Source of the DNA: DASYQD01 sp963846495
Lineage (GTDB): Bacteria > Acidobacteriota > Thermoanaerobaculia > Multivoradales > JAIOJS01
Direction of reading: 5' to 3'
Length of the DNA stretch: 64,000 bases
Assembly: GCA_963846495.1 (NCBI GenBank)
Contig: CAWJWP010000030.1
Span: 1-64,000 of the forward strand
A program made the translations under genes and the position numbers. This document shows positions 45,883-55,874 of this stretch, piece by piece (position 1 is the first letter of the stretch; every line of letters begins with the position of its first letter). The notes below the pieces were generated by a model. It did no database searches. It saw only the letters and a program-made list of their open reading frames with translations, and was not told the origin of the DNA.

Positions 45883-47916
45883 ATGCGAAAACTCGCCGGC
45901 CTCTCCCTGCTGCTCGTCGGCTCCTCGCTCGTTCTGTACGTCGGCCCACGCAACGCCGCCGACGCCGGCCGCTGCCGCTACCGCCGCGGCGCCGCTCGCG
46001 GCCGACACGCCGCAGACGACCGCCCGCGGCAACACCTTCATCGCCCCCGCCGGCTGGACGGTGCGCACGAGCGGTCCGGCGACGATCGTCGCCGCGCCCG
46101 AAGGCGACTCGTGGCTCGCCATCGTCGACGTCGAGGCGGCGGACGCCGACGCGGCCGTGGCCGCCGCCTGGGCCGCCTACAAGCCGAACCCGCCGTGGGC
46201 GCTCAAGGTGGCGACCGACCGGCCCGACCGCGACGGCTGGTCGAAGCAGCGGGTCTACCAGTACGAGACCTCGCCCAACGAGCGGCGCGGCGTCACCGTC
46301 GTTCGCGCGGCACGCCGGCGGCGCCTGGACGGTGGTGATCTACGACATGAGCGATCCGGTCGCCGAGAAGCGCGGCGCGCAGGTCGGCCTCATCTTCGAC
46401 CGCCTGCTGCCGAAGGGCTTCACCCGCGAGACCTTCGCCGGCAAGAAGGCCCATCGGCTCGACGAGGCGCGCCTCGCCGAGCTCGCCCGCTTCGTCGAGA
46501 CCGGCATGAAGGAGCTGCGCGTCCCCGGCGTCGCGGTCGGCATCGTGCAGGACGGCAAGGTCGTCTTCACCGGCGGCTTCGGCGTGCGCGAGCTGGGCAG
46601 CGACAAGCCGGTCGACGCCGACACGCTGTTCATGGTCGCCTCGAACACCAAGGCGCTCACCACGCTGCTGCTCGCCAAGCTGGTCGAGCAGGGCAAGCTG
46701 ACGTGGGAGACGCCGGTGACCTCGGTGCTGCCGTCGTTCAAGCTGGGCGACGCCGAGACGACGCGCCAGGTGCTGGTCAAGCACCTGATCTGCGCCTGCA
46801 CCGGCCTGCCGCGCCAGGACCTCGAGTGGCTGTTCGAGTTCGGCGAGCTCACTCCCGCCGGCGCGATGGCCACGCTCGGCACCATGCAGCCGACGAGCAA
46901 GTTCGGCGAGATGTTCCAGTACTCCAATCCGATGGCCGGCGCCGCCGGCTTCGTCGGCGGCCACGTCATCCACCCGGACCTCGAGCTGGGCGCCGCCTAC
47001 GACCGCGCCATGCAGGAGCTCGTCTTCGACCCGCTGGGGATGAAGGCGACGACCTTCGACTTCGCCCGCGCGCTCGCCGGCAACCACTCGGCGGCCCATG
47101 CGCCGGACGTCGACGGCAAGCCGGCGTTGGCGCCGATGAAGGCCAACTACTCGGTGATCCCGCTGCGCCCCGCCGGCGCCGCCTGGAGCAACGTGCCCGA
47201 CATGCTGCGCTACGTGCAGATGGAGCTCGACGAGGGCATGCTGCCGGACGGCAAGCGCTACATCGCCAAGGAGCCGCTGCTCGATGCGGCGCGCGCCGCA
47301 GGTGCCGACTCGGCAAGGACGCCGACCTACGGCATGGGCCTGTCGGTCGAACACGACCTACGGCACGCCGGTCGTCCACCACGGCGGCGACATGATCGGC
47401 TACCACAGCGACATGATGTGGCTGCCCGAGCACGAGGTCGGCGCCGTCGTGCTCACCAACGGCGATCCCGGCTGGACGCTGCGCTCGCTGTTCCGGCGCA
47501 AGCTCCTCGAGGTGCTGTTCGACGGCCAGCCCGAGGCCGACGCGCGGCTCGCCGCGGCGGCGAAGACCTTCTACGCCCAGCTCGCCGCCGAGCGCAAGCG
47601 CTTCACCGTGCCGGCCGACGCCGCCGCCGCGGCAGGCCTCGCCGCGCGCTACAAGAACGCGGCGCTCGGCGAGATCGCCGTCAGCCGCAACGGCAGCGCG
47701 ACGCACTTCGACTTCGGCGAGTGGAAGAGCGAGGTGGCGTCGCGCAAGAACCCCGACGGCTCGCTGTCGTTCCTCACCATCGTGCCGGGGATGACCGGCT
47801 TCGAGTTCGTCGTCGGCAGCGGCAGCAGCGGCCAGAAGCGCACGCTGGTGACGCGCGACGCCCAGCACGAGTACGTCTTCGAGGAGGTGTCCGCGGCGGC
47901 CGCCGCCGGCTCGTAG
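45883..47916 (+). pseudogene. Class C beta-lactamase-related serine hydrolase, multiply frameshifted
   Basis: Intended protein of about 675 residues. A signal peptide from ATG 45883 (RKLAGLSLLLVGSSLVLYVG) and an N-terminal domain (GNTFIAPAGWTV) precede a serine hydrolase of the beta-lactamase/D-aminopeptidase superfamily: SNTK (SxxK) in FMVASNTKALTTLLLAKL, YSN in MFQYSNPMAGAAG, and HHGG in PVVHHGGDMIGYHS, then a C-terminal DUF3471-like domain. Frame changes are needed at about 45967, 46302 and four times between 47281 and 47350, always by one extra base. Conserved residues continue smoothly across the breaks. The longest clean stretch is 46332-47280. Substrate unknown. Confidence 0.78.
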
Positions 47917-47946
47917 ACAGGCTCATACCCGCCCACTCGAAGCCTT

Positions 47947-50900
47947 CTATCGACGTCGACGGCCCTTCGACCGACGCCGGTGCCTAGCTCGGCGCCCGTC
48001 GTGTGGGGGGCCGCCGCCACCAGGCGACCCGCGCTCACGCCCACGTCGTGGCTTGCGGCGCGCGGCTTCGAGCTTCCGCCAGCGCTCCTTATCTTCCGGA
48101 TCCCGCGAGTCACCTCCGAGATTGGCCCAAAAGTCGCGATAGAAGCTCTTCTCGCCACCGAGAGACAACACCTCGGGAGCATCGTCCAGATAGATCTTGG
48201 CGAGGTAGGGCGCAAATTCGCGCCGATACAGCACACCCTTGCTGCCAGCAGTCCGCTCTGTATGGCGGATGAGAAAGAACGCCAGCCGCCTGATCCTCGA
48301 CAGCGACGATTCGAGCAGGTCGTCCAATAGAGCGAGGAAGTCGCGCAGCAGCGCCGGGTGCTCACGCAGTAGCGTACCCAACCAGATATTGGCCTCGCGC
48401 TCCATTTCGCGTCGGATCAGCGTGTCGCGCACCGCGACGTACCAGCGATCTCCTTCGAGCTTCCAAAAAAGCTGCGAGATCGATCTCTCGTCGTCGTCAG
48501 GCGAGCATTTCCTGAAGATCCAACAAATGATCCATTCACGGATGTAGCGCCGGCCCTCCTCAGGTTTCAGGCGATCGCCGAGTTGCGGATCCTCACCATC
48601 CTCGATCTCCGCCAGACGGGCCTGAACTTGCCGCCAACGGGGCTCCTGCGCTTCGGCGTGGCAAAAATCAATGAGCCACTTGATGATGGATTTCCAATCG
48701 TCGTTTGCCAGCTCGACGACGCGCTCGGCGACCAAGTCAGCGACCTCTGAGGTCGCCCCGAGCAGCTCGATCCCCGAAAGAAGATGACAAGCCGCCGCCA
48801 GGTCCTCGAGCTCTTTGGCCTGCCAAATAGAGCGGCGTATCACGAACAGCAAGTACTCGCCGAAACCCTCGCGAGCGGCACGCTCGTAAAACGGAGCCAG
48901 AATGGCTATGCGCGAAGCAAGATCAGCATCGCAGATCTCCAGAGAACCCATGAAATAGAGCAATGCGAAGAGTAAGTCCGGCTCGGTCAGCTCGGCCTGC
49001 TTGGCGTTGGCCAGCGCCAACGCCTTGAGGCTGCTCGACCCCTTGGCCGCCGCTATCCATGCGGCGACGCGGGGAAGGCCGTAGGATCGACTCGCTAGCG
49101 ACCAAACGGTCGCCAGCTCGTCCACCGCCCCGCGGGCGTCCAGCAGGAGCAAGTAGAACTCGAGCGCCCCGCTGCGCACTTCGTCGTCCTTGACCTGAGG
49201 CAGCCAAGGTGACAGCGCGGCCACGGGGTCATTCGCAAAGAGGCGCTCGGTCACCCTGCCGACTTGGTAGCTCCAAAAGAAGGGAGTCAGCAGTCGTACG
49301 GTCTCCACCTCATGGAGAGCCAGGTCAGGAGTGCGGTCGCGCCCGACGAGGCTACCGCGCTCGAGGCGCGACCATGCCTCTCGAGCCCGACCGAGCTCGG
49401 CTAGCGCAGACTTGCCCGCGCTGAAGGCGGATACCTTCTCCAGGGCGGCGAAAAGAGGTGCCCTGTCCGCGAGCCCTGTCGTGATGGCGGTGGCGAGAGC
49501 GGAAACGAACTGTCGAAGCTCGATTTCGCCGAGACTCTCGTCTGCCACGCGCCTTAACCGCACCTGCTCGAGCCCTCCGGCCACTTGGATGTGGTTCAGG
49601 TTCAGCAGCCCGCTTTTGTTGATGTCAGCGCGCGCTTCGATTGCCACCCAGGCCACCTGTGGCGACGCCAGGTGGCTCTGCGCGGCAGGCGATTCCTCGA
49701 GCCCTGTGGTATTGAGCTCAGACTCCGGATTGCGGTTGTTCCAAGCCTCGATCACCTCCAGCCCGGTGCTCGTCGCGCGGTTGATGTCGTCGAGCATGAA
49801 CCATCCACCGGCCTGGGGAGCGACATCGGCGTCATGATCCGGCCGCTGCCCTAGGCGCTCGTCGCTGCGGATGGAGAGCATCCTCCAGCGTTCCTCCAAG
49901 TCCACGCCGCCCGCCGAGGGATAGCTCGCATGGGACAGCCAGAAACACCATCGAACCACATCGAAGCCGCTCGACGTCTGCAAGGCACGCATGACCTCCT
50001 TGGCCGAAGTAGCTTTCAGTAGTACTTCGAAGTCGTCGAAGGCCAACAGCACCCTGCTCCGCGGCCCACCCGCTTGGGCGAACGCAAAGAAGTCCTTCAG
50101 GCTGCCTGTGACGTAGCCCGTCTGCTGTCGGATCTCGCCCAGAATCCACTGTTCGAACGTTCCCATGCTTCGCGGGTACTCGCGGAAGCACAGCAACATT
50201 GCTTCCGACGGATCGACTCCCAGCTGCCAAGTCGACAACGCTTCCGGCAGGTGTGCGAAGGTGTGCGTTTTACCTTCGCCCAAACCACCTATGACGGCGA
50301 GTACTAGGCCGAAATGGGGGCTGGCAAGCTCGCTCAATAGCCTGACCAGCGGCCTTTCCAAGGCGTCGAGTCGGTCGTGCAAGAACCTCGAGCTGCTCGT
50401 CGTCGGGAGAGAGGCGAGCCGGCGCCGTTCGGCGGCCACGATGTCCCGCAAACGCGGCAAAAACAGTTTTTGGAGCTCGTTGAGCAGTGAAAAGCACGTG
50501 CCGGCCTTCGGAACTCTGGCGCACGCCTCGCTGATCGGACGTGCCGACTCCATCAGGCGCGCCGCTTCGCCCAAATCGCCGACGAGAGACGCCATCTCTA
50601 TTCGCCACGAGTCTCGCTCGACAAGGCTGAGCAGGTGATTCATGAGCGGCGGTCGCGCCAATGGCGGCTGCAGCTCGGTGACCGCGACGGCACTGCAGAT
50701 GGCGCGCGCCGACGCAGCCGCGGCGGCCCGCACCTCGGCGAGCGAACGCGCGCGGTCGTCCCACGCCAGTGGAGTTTCTCCGAGCGCGTGCAGGCCGCTG
50801 ACATCAATGGCCGACCTCACCGCGGAGAGGAGCGCGCTTGCGGCAGTGACTGCCTCGTCGAAAGGCAAGGGAGGACGCCCATCCGGACCGCCGATCTCGG

Positions 50901-51423
50901 CGAAGCCGGTACAGTCGATAGCCAAGAAGTCATTTGCCTTCACCAGCTCGGCGATCGCCTCCGGCACCGTCAATCGCGAGCCACTTCGAAATGGATCGCT
51001 CGCCAGTGGCTTCTCCCCCGGACCTCGAGCCAGGGCTACCAGCATCAGTGCGTGATCAGCGGTGATGGCAATGACTGGGCACAAGCCTACGGAAATTGCC
51101 AGTCCGGCATAGAGCACGGTGAAGTCGAGGCAACTACCCTTGCGTTCCTCGTGGATCCGCGTTGCTGACCGGATCGCTTGCCCGCCAAGCACGTCGAGAG
51201 GCTCGGGCTCGACGGCGTAGAGAAGCTTCTCGGGTTGTTGGGCTAGAAAGTCATAGATGACCTTGGCCGCTTCGCCGCGGCCTGCGGTGGTCGCCAGGCC
51301 CCAGTGCATCAACCGGCTCGCGGGAAACCACCGCTCGGCCTCCGCGGGCACCACGTACCTGGCTAGTGCAGCAGGGTCCTCGCGCCGCCACCGCGGTCGC
51401 TCTTCGAGAGCTTCGGTTCGCAT
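47947..51423 (-). CDS. Transglutaminase-like / STAND-type P-loop NTPase / helical-repeat protein
   Basis: A 1158-residue soluble protein with GC lower than the flanks. Residues about 30-160 resemble a transglutaminase-like cysteine protease, with Cys98 (KGSCLDFTVLYAGL), His124 (TADHALMLVAL) and Asp143 (ASDPF) in the right order and spacing for a catalytic triad. Residues about 330-620 form a P-loop NTPase: Walker A GGLGEGKTH (Lys385), Walker B VLLAFDDFEVLL (Asp463-Asp464). The rest to about residue 1100 is helical, likely TPR/HEAT-like, ending in a strongly basic tail. ATG at 51423 follows the lipase stop by 5 bp, so the two form an operon. A sensor-switch protein of a conflict/defence system is inferred; the family is not one I can name. 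Confidence 0.8.
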   Translation of the reverse strand: MRTEALEERPRWRREDPAALARYVVPAEAERWFPASRLMHWGLATTAGRGEAAKVIYDFLAQQPEKLLYAVEPEPLDVLGGQAIRSATRIHEERKGSCLDFTVLYAGLAISVGLCPVIAITADHALMLVALARGPGEKPLASDPFRSGSRLTVPEAIAELVKANDFLAIDCTGFAEIGGPDGRPPLPFDEAVTAASALLSAVRSAIDVSGLHALGETPLAWDDRARSLAEVRAAAAASARAICSAVAVTELQPPLARPPLMNHLLSLVERDSWRIEMASLVGDLGEAARLMESARPISEACARVPKAGTCFSLLNELQKLFLPRLRDIVAAERRRLASLPTTSSSRFLHDRLDALERPLVRLLSELASPHFGLVLAVIGGLGEGKTHTFAHLPEALSTWQLGVDPSEAMLLCFREYPRSMGTFEQWILGEIRQQTGYVTGSLKDFFAFAQAGGPRSRVLLAFDDFEVLLKATSAKEVMRALQTSSGFDVVRWCFWLSHASYPSAGGVDLEERWRMLSIRSDERLGQRPDHDADVAPQAGGWFMLDDINRATSTGLEVIEAWNNRNPESELNTTGLEESPAAQSHLASPQVAWVAIEARADINKSGLLNLNHIQVAGGLEQVRLRRVADESLGEIELRQFVSALATAITTGLADRAPLFAALEKVSAFSAGKSALAELGRAREAWSRLERGSLVGRDRTPDLALHEVETVRLLTPFFWSYQVGRVTERLFANDPVAALSPWLPQVKDDEVRSGALEFYLLLLDARGAVDELATVWSLASRSYGLPRVAAWIAAAKGSSSLKALALANAKQAELTEPDLLFALLYFMGSLEICDADLASRIAILAPFYERAAREGFGEYLLFVIRRSIWQAKELEDLAAACHLLSGIELLGATSEVADLVAERVVELANDDWKSIIKWLIDFCHAEAQEPRWRQVQARLAEIEDGEDPQLGDRLKPEEGRRYIREWIICWIFRKCSPDDDERSISQLFWKLEGDRWYVAVRDTLIRREMEREANIWLGTLLREHPALLRDFLALLDDLLESSLSRIRRLAFFLIRHTERTAGSKGVLYRREFAPYLAKIYLDDAPEVLSLGGEKSFYRDFWANLGGDSRDPEDKERWRKLEAARRKPRRGRERGSPGGGGPPHDGRRARHRRRSKGRRRR

Positions 51424-51428
51424 CGCGC

Positions 51429-52778
51429 CTACTCGTGAATCAACACGAGATCCTCGGCGCTGGCCAATGTACTGCCCCCGAGGCTGGCCTCGCAACGTAC
51501 CTCGGCCACACCGGGCGACGCAGCCCGGAAGCTGGCTATGTAGTCATCTCCAGCCGGATCCATCTCTCCTGTCTCGAGGGTCCGCCCCGCAAGGAAGACC
51601 GAGTAGCTCATCCGAATGGATTCCAACCTTCCGAGCATAGGAGTGCAGTGCACCGTCAACTCGCTGCCCGTGCGCACCACGTCCTTCATCGTCACTCGCA
51701 ATCCGCCAACGCTCGGTAGTGGCGCTCCCGCCGGGCGCCGGATAGCACTTAGCTGCCCCGCCTGGAGAAGCTGGATCTGATGGACGAGCTGACGAAGCAC
51801 GTCGGGCGAGGAGTAGATCGACGAGTGACATGCGGCGCCGAAAACGACGCCGTCACCGGACCGGTAAAAGGTAGGCAAGGCACTGAGTCTCGGCACGACT
51901 CCATCGCCATCGGCCAAGCCTCGGGGCAGATCGAGGAAGGGGGCATCGCTCAGCTCCACTCCGCCGTCGCGCAGTACCGCGTGTTGACGCGTGCGCTGCA
52001 GCACGCCGGCCACGGGAACCAATTGGAAGCCGCTGGCGCGGTAGTCTTCGCGGCTCTCGTTCGCCGCGCGCGCCGTAGCAAGCTCGTCACGCAGGCGTAG
52101 ACCGTCGATGACCTTCTCGGCGTCCAGGTCTAGTCGCTCTGTGCAATCCTTGATACCGGACCATGTGCCGTCGACATAAACGCATCGATAAATCGGCAGT
52201 AGTTGATAGATCGACGGGAAGGTCTTGATCGTTTCGCTGAGACGGCCAAGTGGAAAGGGAGCGCCGTTGCAGAGAACGTCCAACGCGAACAGGGAACCGC
52301 GAAAGGGACTTCCGAAGCAATACACGGCGCGAAGCTCCCGCCAGTGCCCCAACACCTCGGCACAATAGGCGGCGATCACGCCTCCCATGCTGTGGGCGAG
52401 GATGATCACGCGGGCGTCACCACCGTCCCGCGCTCGTGCTTCGGCATGCAACCCCTTGACATGGTCGCCAAGAAGCCTCGCGTTGCACCGAATGCATTGC
52501 CGCCAATCGTAGGCAAAGACGGGAAGATGAGTCGCGGCGCCATGCCTGACCGCGTCGATGTCGCAAAGAGCCGCCGCGAGCCGACGGAGCTTGCCAGCCC
52601 GATGAATTCCCGGTACGACTATGTCGGCTTCTGGATCGTAATCCGCGTCGGCTGAGCCCGAGAGCCGCAAGGCTTCCGCATCGGCGAACAAGGGGGCCAC
52701 AGCCCGCCAGATCGTCCGACCGCCGACGAGAAGGTCGCTGGCAGTGAAACCGGGTACGAACAGGACTTGGTCGCTCAT
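51429..52778 (-). CDS. LCAT-family alpha/beta hydrolase (lipase/acyltransferase)
   Basis: A 449-residue protein resembling the lecithin:cholesterol acyltransferase / phospholipase family. The N-terminus VLFVPGFTASDLLV supplies the oxyanion region, FAYDWRQ is characteristic, and the triad is Ser130 (LAHSMGGVIAAYCAE), Asp292 (DGDGVVPRLSALP) and His318 (ACHSSIYSS). There is no signal peptide, so it would act in the cytoplasm or on the inner face of the membrane. The ~115-residue C-terminal extension looks beta-rich. It is the first gene of a two-gene operon with the transglutaminase/NTPase protein. Lipase activity as a toxic effector controlled by the NTPase is inference. Confidence 0.85.
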   Translation of the reverse strand: MSDQVLFVPGFTASDLLVGGRTIWRAVAPLFADAEALRLSGSADADYDPEADIVVPGIHRAGKLRRLAAALCDIDAVRHGAATHLPVFAYDWRQCIRCNARLLGDHVKGLHAEARARDGGDARVIILAHSMGGVIAAYCAEVLGHWRELRAVYCFGSPFRGSLFALDVLCNGAPFPLGRLSETIKTFPSIYQLLPIYRCVYVDGTWSGIKDCTERLDLDAEKVIDGLRLRDELATARAANESREDYRASGFQLVPVAGVLQRTRQHAVLRDGGVELSDAPFLDLPRGLADGDGVVPRLSALPTFYRSGDGVVFGAACHSSIYSSPDVLRQLVHQIQLLQAGQLSAIRRPAGAPLPSVGGLRVTMKDVVRTGSELTVHCTPMLGRLESIRMSYSVFLAGRTLETGEMDPAGDDYIASFRAASPGVAEVRCEASLGGSTLASAEDLVLIHE

Positions 52779-52963
52779 GACTCACCCAGGACAGACAGCT
52801 TGCGGGCAGGTAGAGCTGCCATAACTACGTTACGGGACGACGGAATCGTTGTAATAATACTGCCGGTAGCAGAAGTCTAGACACGTTAGCCACCTTGAAA
52901 GGCGAATTAGGCAACGGCTGAGACAGAGCACGCGCAGAGGGCAGCCTTCTATACTGACCGACC

Positions 52964-55424
52964 ATGCCTGCCCGCTTCGACGCCGACCGGCTGCGGGTCG
53001 AGCTGTCGGTGGCCGACCTGCTCGAGCGCGAGCTCACCGGCAGCCTCGCCTTCGGCCAGCGCGGCGGCTACGAGCGGCTCTGGCTGGGGCAGGCGATCCA
53101 CAGCCGCTACCAGGAGGCGGCGCTCGCCGCGGACGCGTCGTACCGCCGCGAGGTGTGCATCTCGGCAGAGCTGACGCATCGCGGCTGGCAGGTGCTGCTG
53201 CGCGGCCGCATCGACGGCCTGCGCCGCGAGCCCGACGGCTCGCTCGTCGTCGAGGAGATCAAGTCGGTGCGGCGCGGCGGCCAGCTCTCGCCCGCGACGC
53301 GCGAGCTCTACGAGAAGCAGGCGCTGCTCTACGCGTGGGTGCTGCGTCTCACCGAGGAGGCGCCGGTGCGCGCCGAGCTGGTGCTCATCGAGATCGGCAG
53401 CGACACCATGGAGCGCATCGCGCTCTCGGCGCCGTGGGCGGGGCTCGAAGGCGAGATCCGGCGCCGCCTCTCCGCTCTCTTCCGCGCCCATGAAGCCGAG
53501 CAGGCCGCCGCTCGAGGAGCGCCGCCGCGCCGGCGTCGCGCTCGCCTTCCCCTACCCGCGGCTGCGCGCGGGGCAGGACCGCATCGTCGACGCCGTCGAG
53601 ACGGCGCTGCAAGAACCGCGACCACCTGCTGCTCGAAGCGCCCACCGGCATCGGCAAGACGGTGGCGGCGCTCTACCCGGCGCTGCGCTACGCGCTGACC
53701 CACGGCAAGCGCGTCTTCGTGCTCACCGCCAAGACGCTGCAGCAGGACATGGCGATGAAGGTGCTCGGCCTGCTTGAACGGCGACGAGGCGTTCCGCTCG
53801 TTGCGGCTGCGCGCCAAGGCGAAGATGTGCGCCAACGGCGAGGTGATCTGCCACGAGGAGTACTGCCCCTACGCGCGCGACTACTACGGCAAGCTGAAGA
53901 CCGCGGGCACGGTGCCGCGCCTGCTCGCCGAGCACCCGACGCTCGAGCCCGACGAGGTCTACCACCGCGCCCGCGCCGACGAGGTCTGCCCGTTCGAGGT
54001 GTCGCTCGACCTCGCCCACCAGGTGCAGGTCGTCGTCTGCGACTACAACTACGCCTTCGACCCCTACGTCTCGCTCTCCGAGTTCGGCGCCGAGGGCGAC
54101 CTCGCCGACTCGGTGCTCGTCATCGACGAGATCCACAACCTCGTCGAGCGCGGCCGCGGCTACTACTCGCCGAAGCTGTCGGCGCGGCAGGCGCGCGAGG
54201 CGGCGGAGATGGTGGCGCGGCTCGCGCGACCCGACGCTCGCGGGACTCGTCGACGTGGCACTCGAGCTGGCGCAGCTGATCGAGGCGGCGGTCGCCGAGC
54301 TGCCGCCGCCGAGCATGTTCGAGGACGACGACGCGCCGGGCTCGGCGGAGGCGCGGCTGCCGGAGGAGGACCTCTGGCTCTTGCGGCCGCGCTTCGACGG
54401 CGCCTTCGTCGACTACCTCGAGTGGCAGCGCAACAACCGCGCCTTCCGCGACGACGACCCGTTCGTGGCGCTCTACTTCGACCTGCTGCGCTTCGTCGAC
54501 GCCATGCTGCTGCTCGACAACGCCTTCTCGACCCTCATCGTGCGCACCCGGGACGACTGCCAGCTGCAGATCCTGTGCAAGGACCCCAGCCGCTTCATCG
54601 GCAAGATCGTCAACCGCACCCACACGACGGTGGGCCTGTCGGCGACGCTCCACCCGTTCGAGTTCTACCGCGACCTGCTCGGCTTCGAGCGCGCGCGCAC
54701 GGCATCACTGTCGCTGCCCGATCCGTTCCCGGAGAGCAATCGCCGCATCGTCGTCGATGCGACGGTGGAGACGACGTGGAAGCAGCGGCCGTTCCACTAC
54801 CAGCGCATCGCCGATCGGTTGGGCGGCTTCGCCGCCGCCGTGCCCGGCAACTGCCTGGCGCTCTTCCCCAGCTACGAGTTCCTGCGCTTGGTCGGCGAGC
54901 GGCTGAACGTGCCGGGCAAGCGCGTGCTCGTGCAGCAGCGCACCGACAGCGACCGCGCGCGGCAGGAGCTGCTCGCCACCTTGCGCGGCTCGCTGTTCGG
55001 TGACGTGCTGCTGCTCGCGGTGGCGGGCGGCGCTTTCGCCGAGGGCGTCGACTACCCCGGCGACATGCTGCAGGCGGTTGCGGTCGTCGGGCCGTGTCTG
55101 CCGGCGGTCAGCCTCGAGCGCAAGCTGCTCGAGGACTACTACGAAGAGCGCTTCGAGCGCGGCTTCGAGTACGCCTTCGTGGTGCCGGGCATGACGCGGG
55201 TGGTGCAGGCGGCGGGCCGACTCCTCCGCTCGCCGGAAGACCGCGGCGTCATCGCCCTCTTCGACCGCCGCTTCCTCGTCCCGCTCTACGCCGGCCACCT
55301 CCCCGAGCATTGGCTGCCGCCCGGCGGACCAAGCGCCCTCGCCGGCGAGCCGGCAGTCGCGGCAGCGGAGTTCTTCGGCACCGCCGCGCCGACGCGGGCG
55401 AGCTTCGCTCCCGGCCTCGATTGA
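52964..55424 (+). CDS. PD-(D/E)XK nuclease fused to XPD/DinG-type Fe-S helicase, four apparent frameshifts
   Basis: Intended protein of about 818 residues. The N-terminal ~180 residues are a Cas4/RecB-like nuclease (GRIDGLRREPDG ... VVEEIKSVRRGG with Asp, Glu and Lys of the active site). The helicase part has Walker A EAPTGIGKT (near 53637), an Fe-S cysteine cluster (MCANGEVICHEEYCPYARDY and DEVCPFE), DEAH-type box VLVIDEIHNLVE, SATLHPFEFYRD and the C-terminal motif VVQAAGRLLRSPEDRG. Single extra bases at about 53510, 53613, 53773 and 54227 disrupt the frame; the segment from 54255 to 55424 is intact. A DNA repair role (5'-3' unwinding with strand cleavage) is inferred from the family. Confidence 0.82.
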
Positions 55425-55505
55425 CGCGGCGCCCTCCAGGGGGCGCGTTCAGGGAACCTTGGCGCGATCCGGACGTATATATTCCCGAAGAGAGTAGTAG
55501 CTCAC

Positions 55506-55874
55506 ATGAAGGGACTCCGGCGCCTACCACTCGATGAGCCCGGCGCGCCTCTGTCGGAGGTGGTGTGGGAGGTCCTCCTCGCACTCGCCGACGAGGACCG
55601 TCACGGCTACGCGGTGCTGCTGGAAGTGGAACGCCGCACCGAAGGGAACCTGCGGCTGCTTCCCGGCTCCCTCTACCGCGCCCTCAACCGCCTGCACCGC
55701 GACGGGCTCGTCGAGGAGGTGGCCGATCGCCGTGCCGCCTCGGCCGACCCCCGGCGCCGCGTCTACCGTCTCACGCCGCGCGGCCGCGGCGTCGCCGCCG
55801 CCGAGGCGCGACGGCTCGCCGCCAAGGTGGAAGCGGCGCGCCGGCGCGGGCTGCTGCCGCAGGAGGCGCCTTGA
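55506..55874 (+). CDS. PadR-family transcriptional regulator
   Basis: A 122-residue winged-helix repressor. VWEVLLALADEDRHGYAVLLEVERR and LPGSLYRALNRLHRDGLVEE are the PadR recognition-helix and wing region, and RVYRLTPRGRGV follows. Its stop overlaps the permease start (TTGA). An AT-rich stretch GTATATATT about 25 bp before the start, in otherwise GC-rich sequence, is a candidate promoter/operator. Autoregulation and repression of the permease are inferred from the common PadR-ADOP pairing. Confidence 0.92.
   Translation: MKGLRRLPLDEPGAPLSEVVWEVLLALADEDRHGYAVLLEVERRTEGNLRLLPGSLYRALNRLHRDGLVEEVADRRAASADPRRRVYRLTPRGRGVAAAEARRLAAKVEAARRRGLLPQEAP

Noticed and set aside
53490..53777. An independent small gene starting at ATG 53490
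   Set aside because: Its protein continues the helicase (FPYPRLRAGQDRIVDAVE) and is best read as part of the frameshifted nuclease-helicase gene.
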